Assembly: GCA_023488945.1 (NCBI GenBank) | Contig: JAMDBZ010000081.1 | Span: 1-12,017, forward strand | Length of the DNA: 12,017 bases | Direction of reading: 5' to 3' | Origin: Deltaproteobacteria bacterium | Lineage (GTDB): Bacteria > Desulfobacterota_E > Deferrimicrobia > Deferrimicrobiales > Deferrimicrobiaceae | Shown here: piece by piece, positions 7,094 through 12,017 of the stretch | How positions within the stretch are numbered: the first letter of the stretch is position 1 | Layout: every line of letters begins with the position of its first letter | The notes under the pieces: model-generated | Seen by the model: only the letters and a program-made list of their open reading frames with translations | Databases searched by the model: none | Told to the model about the DNA's origin: nothing | Made by a program: the position numbers and the translations under genes

Positions 7094-8065
7094 TTACGCG
7101 CCGCCCGCCTTCCTCTTCATCTGGCCGATTCCGCGGAACTTGCCGTACCGCCGCTCGAGAAGCTTCGGGATCGGGATCTCCCGGAGGGCGGCGAGCGATT
7201 CGACGAGGGTGGAGCGGAGGGCGTCGGCCGCCGCCTTGTGGTCCCGGTGCGCCCCGCCCGGCGGCTCCGGGATGATCTTGTCGATCACGCCGAACCGCTT
7301 CAGGTCCGGCGCCGTGATTTTCATCATCTCCGCGGCGGTCTCCGCCCGGGCCGTGTCGCGCCACAGGATCGAGGCGCACCCCTCGGGGGAGATGACCGAG
7401 TAGATCGCGTACTCCATCATGAGGATCTCGTCGCCCACTCCGAGCGCGAGCGCCCCGCCGCTTCCCCCCTCCCCGATGACGGCGACGAGGATCGCGGTCT
7501 CGAGGCGCGCCATCTCGAGCAGGTTCCGGGCGATCGCCTCGGCCTGTCCCCGCTCCTCGGCCCCGATGCCGGGGAATGCGCCGGGAGTGTCGATGAACGC
7601 GATGACGGGGAGGGAGAACTTCTCCGCCAGCTTCATCGCCCGGAGCGCCTTCCGGTACCCTTCCGGGTTGGCCATCCCGAAGTTCCGGCGGATCTTCTCG
7701 GTGGTGTTCCGCCCCTTCTGCTGCCCGACGAGCAGGACCTTTTCGCCCTCGAGCTCCGCGAAACCGCAGACGATGGAGGGGTCGTCCCGGAACGCCCGGT
7801 CGCCGTGGATCTCCAGGAAATTCTTAAAGCAAAGGTTTACATAATCGAGCATATAGGGGCGATTCGGATGGCGGGCAAGCTGGGTAATCTGCCAGCGGTT
7901 GAGGTTCGAGAAGACCTCCTTCCGGATCTTTCCGATCTTCTTTTCGAGCTTGGCGATCTCCTCCCGAAGATTCTTGTCGGTCCCGTCGTCGACCATCCGG
8001 AGCTTCTCGAGCCGGTTCTCGAGATCGACGATCGGCCGCTCGAAATCGAGATATTGGAGGATCAT
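7094..8065 (-). CDS. accA: Acetyl-CoA carboxylase carboxyltransferase subunit alpha
   Basis: Alpha subunit of the carboxyltransferase that, with AccD, moves CO2 from biotin-BCCP to acetyl-CoA to give malonyl-CoA, the first step of fatty acid synthesis. The 323 residues match the family (E. coli 319). An N-terminal helical, partly coiled region (about 1-60) precedes the crotonase-like fold. Motifs: ARHPNRPY (64-71), HGDR (87-90), QQKGRNTTEKIRRNFGM (115-131), DTPGAFPGIGAEERGQ (159-174), GEGGSGGALAL (198-208, oxyanion-hole glycines) and ISPEGCASILWRD (225-237). ATG 8065 has AGGAG five bases upstream (8075-8071). accD and the biotin carboxylase genes are not in the window. It appears to be the first gene of the aromatic operon, so fatty acid and aromatic synthesis genes would share a transcript. 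Confidence 0.97.
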   Translation of the reverse strand: MILQYLDFERPIVDLENRLEKLRMVDDGTDKNLREEIAKLEKKIGKIRKEVFSNLNRWQITQLARHPNRPYMLDYVNLCFKNFLEIHGDRAFRDDPSIVCGFAELEGEKVLLVGQQKGRNTTEKIRRNFGMANPEGYRKALRAMKLAEKFSLPVIAFIDTPGAFPGIGAEERGQAEAIARNLLEMARLETAILVAVIGEGGSGGALALGVGDEILMMEYAIYSVISPEGCASILWRDTARAETAAEMMKITAPDLKRFGVIDKIIPEPPGGAHRDHKAAADALRSTLVESLAALREIPIPKLLERRYGKFRGIGQMKRKAGGA

Positions 8066-8122
8066 GCGATCTCCTGTAACGAACTCAATCGATAAATTCT
8101 TAATTTAGAACAAGATATATAT
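8066..8122 (-). promoter_or_regulatory. AT-rich miaA-accA gap, likely accA promoter region
   Basis: These 57 bp are strikingly AT-rich within GC-rich DNA. Immediately after the miaA stop the coding strand reads ATATATATC (8122-8114), preceded by TGA, and could supply a -10 element; transcription would begin about 40 nt before accA. An imperfect palindrome, TTCTTAATTTAGAA, lies at 8097-8110, near that putative start site. The accA Shine-Dalgarno AGGAG is at 8075-8071. No convincing -35 hexamer is seen at the right spacing. No hairpin-plus-T terminator for the miaA transcript is visible. Confidence 0.4.
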
Positions 8123-9040
8123 TCATAACAAGAAGTTTTTCGCCAGTTCGGCCCCGCGGGAAACGGCTGAATCGCGTTCAAGCCACACGACCCCCGGCTC
8201 GCGGGAGAGCCATGTCATCTGCCGCTTGGCATAGCGGCGGGTGTCCCGCTTCATCTCCTTCTTTGCCGCTTCGAGCGGGAGCCCCCCCCTCAGGTGGGCG
8301 ACCGCGTGGCGGTAGCCGAGCGACGACATGCTCTTGAGCTCCGGGGCATACCCCATCGCGAGAAGCCGCTCGACCTCATCGAGGAAGCCGGCCGAAAACA
8401 TCGCCTCCACCCGCTCGTCGATCCGGCGGAGCAATTCGTCCCGTGGAACGGCGAGGGCCAGGAACAGGACCCGGTACCGCCCGCCCGTTCGCTCCCACGA
8501 CACGCGCCGGGCGCTCGGCGCTTCGCCCGTGATCCGCACGATCTCGAGCGCGCGCACGACCCGCCGCTTGTCCCGCGGGGCCGAACTGGCGACCGCGGCC
8601 GGGTCGAGCCGCCCCAGTTCCCTGTGGAGCGCCGCCCCGCCCTCCTCGTCGAAGCGCCGCGCGAGGACCTGGCGCACCCGCGGGTCCGACGGGAGCGGGT
8701 CCAGACCGCGCAGCAACGCCCGGAGATACATCCCGGTGCCGCCCGCAAGGAGCGGGAACCGGCCGCGGCCCCGGATCCCCTCCATGGCGCGCCCGGCATC
8801 CTCCACAAAGCGGCCTGCGGTGTAGTTCTCGCCGGGGTCCGCCACGTCGATCAGGTGGTGGGGCGTCCCGGCCCGCTCTTCGGGCGAGGGCTTGGCGGTC
8901 CCGATGTCCATCCCGCGGTACACCTGCATCGAGTCGGCGTTGACGATCTCGAGGGGAAACCGCTTCGCGAGGGCGATCGCGATCGCCGTCTTGCCGGAGG
9001 CGGTCGGTCCCGAGAGGACCAGGAGGCGGTTCTCGCCCAT
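8123..9040 (-). CDS. miaA: tRNA dimethylallyltransferase
   Basis: Transfers the dimethylallyl group of DMAPP to N6 of A37 in tRNAs reading UNN codons. DMAPP is the product of IspH, encoded in the same window. The 305-residue protein has the P-loop GPTASGKT (11-18), DSMQVYRGMDIGTAKP (36-51), HHLID (61-65), AGGTGMYLRALLRG (99-112), DKRRVVRALEI (157-167) and the C-terminal RYAKRQMTWLSR (269-280), all characteristic. ATG 9040 shares its A with the mutL stop (TGATG), and GGAG lies just upstream; the pair is probably coupled. The frame is also open into mutL, but the upstream part is a mutL shadow. mutL-miaA adjacency is common in proteobacteria; hfq, which often follows, is absent here. Confidence 0.97.
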   Translation of the reverse strand: MGENRLLVLSGPTASGKTAIAIALAKRFPLEIVNADSMQVYRGMDIGTAKPSPEERAGTPHHLIDVADPGENYTAGRFVEDAGRAMEGIRGRGRFPLLAGGTGMYLRALLRGLDPLPSDPRVRQVLARRFDEEGGAALHRELGRLDPAAVASSAPRDKRRVVRALEIVRITGEAPSARRVSWERTGGRYRVLFLALAVPRDELLRRIDERVEAMFSAGFLDEVERLLAMGYAPELKSMSSLGYRHAVAHLRGGLPLEAAKKEMKRDTRRYAKRQMTWLSREPGVVWLERDSAVSRGAELAKNFLL

Positions 9041-10779
9041 CAGCTCCGGCCGAACAGGCGTTCCATCTCGGTGCCGCTGATCTTGACCCAGACCGGCCGG
9101 CCGTGGGGGCAACTGTGCGCGCCGACGGCGCGGTCGAGCTCCCGCAGGAACAGATTCAGCCCCTCGAAGGGAAGGGGATCCCCTGCCCGGGCGGCGGCGT
9201 GACACGCCATCCGCCACAGCTCGCGGTCGGCGTCGAAGATCCCCTTGGGGGCCGACTCCTGGGATTCGAGGAAATCCCGGAAATCCTTCCACCACCCCTG
9301 GACGTCGAACCGCCCCAGGATCGCCGGGCCTCCCGTGAGCCGAAAGGCGCTCTCTCCGAGCGGCTCGAACGAGAAGCCGGCGCGTTCGAGGAACTCGGCG
9401 ATCATCCCCCGCTCTTCCGCCGCGCACCCGGAAAGCGTCACTTCCTGGGGGACGAGCCAGTGCTGCAGCGGCGCCGATTGCCCGAGGTACGCGTCCTTGA
9501 GCCGCGAGAAGACGATCCGCTCGTCCGCCGCGTGCTGGTCGATGATCACGACCTCACCCGGACCTTCGCACACGACGTAGGTCCCCAGCATCTGCCCGAC
9601 GGGCTTGAGCGCCGAGAAGCGTCGCCCCGGCAGAGGCGACTCGCCCGCTCCCGGCGGCGGGAGCACGATCGGCGGCTCGGGGAAGAGCGGTTCGATCCGT
9701 CCCTCGGGGGGCCGGGGTATGATGCGATGAGCGGTCTCGCCGCCTCCGGCCGGGAAGGGAATGACGTTCTCGGGACGGCGCGGGGCCTTCCCGCCGAGCG
9801 CTTCGCCGACGGCGTGCCGGACCAGCTCGAACAGCTCGCGGCCGTACCGGAAGCGGGCCTCGGTCTTCGCGGGGTGGACGTTGACGTCGACCTCCGATGG
9901 ATCGCACGCGATGAAAAGGTACAGGAGCGGAAGGCGCCCCTCGGGCAAAATTCCGCGATACGCCTCGCGGACGGCGGCCATGAGCCCCCGGTCCCGGAAA
10001 TACCGCCCGTTGACGAAGAAATGGAGCCCGGTCCCCGCCGCGCGCGAGACCTGGGGAAGCCCCGCCCACCCCGTCAGCCGGAAGAAGGGAGAGCCGGCCC
10101 GGAGGGGGGCGAGATATTTCCCCTCTTCGCCGGCGTGCCGCGCCGCGCGCTCAAGCGACGTCTCATTCGGCTCATAGGCGAACTCCGTGCGCCCGTCGGA
10201 CATCCGGTGGAGTATCCCTTCGCGCGGAATCCCCACGGCGTGGAACACCTCCCACAGGCGCGCAAGCTCGGTCCGGGGGCTCTTGAGGAACTTCCGCCGG
10301 GCCGGGACGGACCCAAAGAGGCCGGAGACCTCGACGGTCGTGCCGGAGCGCGCCCCCGCTTCCCGGAAGAGGCGGGTCTCGCCACCCTCCACGATGATCT
10401 CCTGCCCCAGGGGGCTGCCCGGCGGCCGGCTCACGATCCGCAGGCGGGAGACGGCCGCGATCGACGGCAGCGCCTCGCCCCGGAACCCGTAGGTGGCGAT
10501 CCTCTGGAGGTCATCGGCCGAAAGGATCTTGCTCGTCGTGTGGCGCCGCACGGCCAGGTCGAGGTCCTCGACCGTCATCCCGCATCCGTCGTCGGTCACC
10601 GCGATCGTGAAGGGAAACGGCCCCGAGACGGCCGCCTCGATCCGGCTGCTGCCCGCGTCCACGGCGTTCTCGAGGAGCTCCTTGAGGACGGACGCGGGGC
10701 GCTCGACGACCTCCCCCGCCGCGATCTGGTTGATCACCCCCTCGGGAAGCTGGCGGACCGGGGCGGTCATGCCGCTCAT
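9040..10779 (-). CDS. mutL: DNA mismatch repair protein MutL
   Basis: Couples MutS mismatch recognition to strand removal. The 579-residue protein has an N-terminal GHKL ATPase: IAAGEVVERP (19-28), ELLENAVDAG (34-43), DDGCGM (63-68), TSKI (82-85), YGFRGEALPSIAAV (97-110) and VPARRKFLK (158-166). A Pro-rich linker spans about 330-390. The C-terminal dimerisation domain has DQHAADE (414-420), QHWLVP (439-444, fitting the beta-clamp-binding pattern of MutL proteins), ACHAAARA (525-532), CPHGRP (557-562) and FGR near the end. These are the metal-site motifs of nicking MutLs, but the last glutamate of DQHAx2Ex4E is S425. ATG 10779 overlaps the pgi stop (ATGA) with GAGG seven bases upstream. A second ATG three codons in (10770) is the alternative start. 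mutS is not in the window. Confidence 0.96.
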   Translation of the reverse strand: MSGMTAPVRQLPEGVINQIAAGEVVERPASVLKELLENAVDAGSSRIEAAVSGPFPFTIAVTDDGCGMTVEDLDLAVRRHTTSKILSADDLQRIATYGFRGEALPSIAAVSRLRIVSRPPGSPLGQEIIVEGGETRLFREAGARSGTTVEVSGLFGSVPARRKFLKSPRTELARLWEVFHAVGIPREGILHRMSDGRTEFAYEPNETSLERAARHAGEEGKYLAPLRAGSPFFRLTGWAGLPQVSRAAGTGLHFFVNGRYFRDRGLMAAVREAYRGILPEGRLPLLYLFIACDPSEVDVNVHPAKTEARFRYGRELFELVRHAVGEALGGKAPRRPENVIPFPAGGGETAHRIIPRPPEGRIEPLFPEPPIVLPPPGAGESPLPGRRFSALKPVGQMLGTYVVCEGPGEVVIIDQHAADERIVFSRLKDAYLGQSAPLQHWLVPQEVTLSGCAAEERGMIAEFLERAGFSFEPLGESAFRLTGGPAILGRFDVQGWWKDFRDFLESQESAPKGIFDADRELWRMACHAAARAGDPLPFEGLNLFLRELDRAVGAHSCPHGRPVWVKISGTEMERLFGRS

Positions 10780-12017
10780 CGCCTTCCCTCGCCCCGGGAC
10801 CGGCCGGCCGACGCGGGGATCGTTCCCCGGACCTGCATCTCGGCGCGTTGCCGTCCCCGGAGATCGGCCAGGAACGTCCTGCGCTGCCCGCGGTACGCCC
10901 GGTCTCCCATGAGCGCGCGGGTGATCACCTTGCTCGCCTCGACGCCCGGCTGGTCGAACGGGTCGATTCCGGCCATCGTTCCGACGAGCGCGGTCACCCA
11001 TTCCCAGAAGTGGAGCAACGCGCCCACGTGCTCCTCGTCCCGCCGGCCGATCTCGATGGTCACGATGGGACGCCCTCCCTTCCAGAGGGCGCCGACCGTC
11101 CCCTCGGACTCGCTCCGGAACAGGAGCGAAAGCGGCTTGCCGCCGAGCGTCTCCATCCCGGGAGCGACGCCTCCGCGGGGGATGGCCCGGTCGTGCCGCG
11201 GCTCCGCCCAGGTCACGAACGTGAACACCTTGTCGGCCGGGCCGTCCTGGTAGAGCTGAAGCTGGGAGTGCTGGTCGGTGACCCCCATGGCCCGCGCGGG
11301 AGTCTGGCCCACCGGCGCGCCGCCGGGGCGCCGTTTCCCGAGGCTCTCCGCCCACAGCTGCTGCCACCATTCCGCCACCCGGTCCAGCCCCGCGCCATAG
11401 CTGAACCAGACGTGGACCGGTTTCGGATTCGCAAGCATGTAGTGGGCGTAGACCGCGGCGGCGTGAAGGACGGGGTTCTCCGCCCCCGGCCGCCGGAGTA
11501 CCGCGTCCATCCAGCGGGCGCCGGCCAGAAGCCGCTCGGGCGAGATCCCGGCGGCGGCCAGCGGGAACAATCCCACGGGGGAAAGGACCGAGAAGCGCCC
11601 TCCCACGTTCGGCGGGACGGCATAGGAGACGAACCCCTCCGCCTCCGCCAGCTTCCGGAAAAGCCCCTTCCGCGGGTCGGTGACGACGACGACGTGATCC
11701 TTCCAGGACCCGCCGCTCGCCTTTTTCAGCGCCTCGGCGGCGATCGCAAGCTGGGCGTTCGTCTCGGCGGTGCCTCCCGACTTGCTGATCGCGACGACCA
11801 GCGTCCTGTCGATGGGGAGGGAGCGCAGAAGCGGCACGAAGAGGTCCGGATCGACGTTGTCGGCCACGGAGAGCCGAAGCCCGCCTCGCCCTCCTCCGCC
11901 GACCGCCTCCCAGACCGCCTTCGTCCCGAGCGCGGACCCGCCGATGCCCAGCACGAGGAGATGGTCGAACCTTCCTTTGAGCGCCGCCGCGCGGCGGTGC
12001 CTCCCGACTTGCTGATC
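10776..12017 (-). CDS. pgi: Glucose-6-phosphate isomerase, N-terminus cut by window edge
   Basis: Interconverts glucose 6-phosphate and fructose 6-phosphate in glycolysis and gluconeogenesis. The frame is open to the right edge (413 residues visible, counted from the edge); the N-terminus is missing, by comparison with family members of about 450-550 residues. Features: LGIGGSALG (23-31), SKSGGTAET (78-86, SIS sugar-phosphate motif), VGGRFSVLSPVGLFPLA (138-154, PGI signature 1) and GIDPFDQPGVEASK (350-363, PGI signature 2). Likely catalytic residues are E224 (AESLGK), H250 (DQHSQ) and K363. The C-terminal 25 or so residues are Arg/Gly-rich and poorly conserved-looking. It ends in TGA, overlapping mutL by 4 nt. 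The first nine or so visible codons come from a 26-bp duplicate of codons further inside the gene, read in another frame, and are probably not genuine Pgi sequence. Confidence 0.93.
   Translation of the reverse strand, partial: DQQVGRHRRAAALKGRFDHLLVLGIGGSALGTKAVWEAVGGGGRGGLRLSVADNVDPDLFVPLLRSLPIDRTLVVAISKSGGTAETNAQLAIAAEALKKASGGSWKDHVVVVTDPRKGLFRKLAEAEGFVSYAVPPNVGGRFSVLSPVGLFPLAAAGISPERLLAGARWMDAVLRRPGAENPVLHAAAVYAHYMLANPKPVHVWFSYGAGLDRVAEWWQQLWAESLGKRRPGGAPVGQTPARAMGVTDQHSQLQLYQDGPADKVFTFVTWAEPRHDRAIPRGGVAPGMETLGGKPLSLLFRSESEGTVGALWKGGRPIVTIEIGRRDEEHVGALLHFWEWVTALVGTMAGIDPFDQPGVEASKVITRALMGDRAYRGQRRTFLADLRGRQRAEMQVRGTIPASAGRSRGEGRR
11765..11790. repeat. First copy of a 26-bp exact direct repeat in pgi
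   Basis: This copy is in its natural context: on the minus strand it encodes the ISKSGGTAE region of the SIS motif. An identical 26-base copy occupies 11992-12017, in the same orientation and 227 bp away. Confidence 0.95.
11992..12017. repeat. Second copy of the 26-bp repeat, at the right window end
   Basis: Identical to 11765-11790 and running to the last base, so the true repeat may be longer. The spacing of 227 is not a multiple of three, so in the pgi frame this copy reads DQQVGRHRR rather than the SIS motif. It starts in a GC-rich cggcgg stretch that could have served as microhomology. It is most simply a misjoin at an assembly end. Confidence 0.95.

Noticed and set aside
9041..9427. 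Upstream extension of the miaA frame
   Set aside because: It overlaps the conserved mutL C-terminus (including CPHGRP), and the P-loop of MiaA begins about ten residues after ATG 9040 as in other MiaA proteins.
9103..11253. A 716-codon open frame on the plus strand
   Set aside because: It lies opposite mutL and the end of pgi, whose protein motifs are unmistakable. Its translation is low-complexity, rich in Arg, Pro, Gly and Glu, as expected for the antisense of GC-rich genes.
1..12017. Mobile elements, CRISPR arrays, toxin-antitoxin or defence genes, tRNA or rRNA genes
   Set aside because: Both strands were read for them; the space is filled by eleven core metabolic and information-processing genes with no such signatures.

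Overview
This is a GC-rich stretch of ordinary bacterial chromosome in which every gene lies on the minus strand. It holds eleven protein genes, nine complete and two cut by the window ends. In transcription order (right to left) they are pgi (5' end missing), mutL, miaA, accA, pheA, aroF-type DAHP synthase, tyrA, aroA, cmk, ispH and rpsA (3' end missing). There are no tRNA, rRNA, CRISPR, phage, transposon or plasmid features, and no gap between genes exceeds 100 bases. The long open frames on the plus strand are GC-driven shadows of the real genes.

Right part (about 8123-12017): phosphoglucose isomerase, the mismatch-repair protein MutL and the tRNA dimethylallyltransferase MiaA are joined by a 4-nt ATGA overlap and a TGATG junction. 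The outermost 26 bases of the window exactly repeat a segment 227 bp inside pgi, but in another reading frame. This looks like an artefact at an assembly end.

Middle and left part (1187-8065): after an AT-rich gap come accA (acetyl-CoA carboxylase), then the entry enzyme of aromatic biosynthesis (DAHP synthase), EPSP synthase, and both branch enzymes from chorismate to phenylalanine (fused chorismate mutase-prephenate dehydratase) and tyrosine (prephenate dehydrogenase). CMP kinase and the isoprenoid enzyme IspH follow. Junctions are mostly GTGA overlaps or gaps of 1-4 nt, so this reads as one operon; only the pheA-aroF gap (79 nt) is longer. The remaining shikimate genes (aroB, aroD/Q, aroE, aroK, aroC) are not here. 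A second AT-rich gap (1090-1186) precedes rpsA, ribosomal protein S1.

The two AT-rich gaps share the 9-mer ATATATATC on the coding strand at nearly the same distance from the start codon (45 and 48 nt), which suggests they carry the promoters of accA and rpsA.

The ispH-cmk-aroA-tyrA-aroF-pheA order next to rpsA, with a type I-beta DAHP synthase and a fused P-protein, resembles Geobacter-like and other deltaproteobacterial (Desulfuromonadota/Desulfobacterota) genomes. That placement is inferred from gene order and family features recalled from memory, not from a search. I see no new biological system here. The points most worth checking are the terminal repeat, a substituted residue in the MutL endonuclease motif, and the shared promoter-like element.
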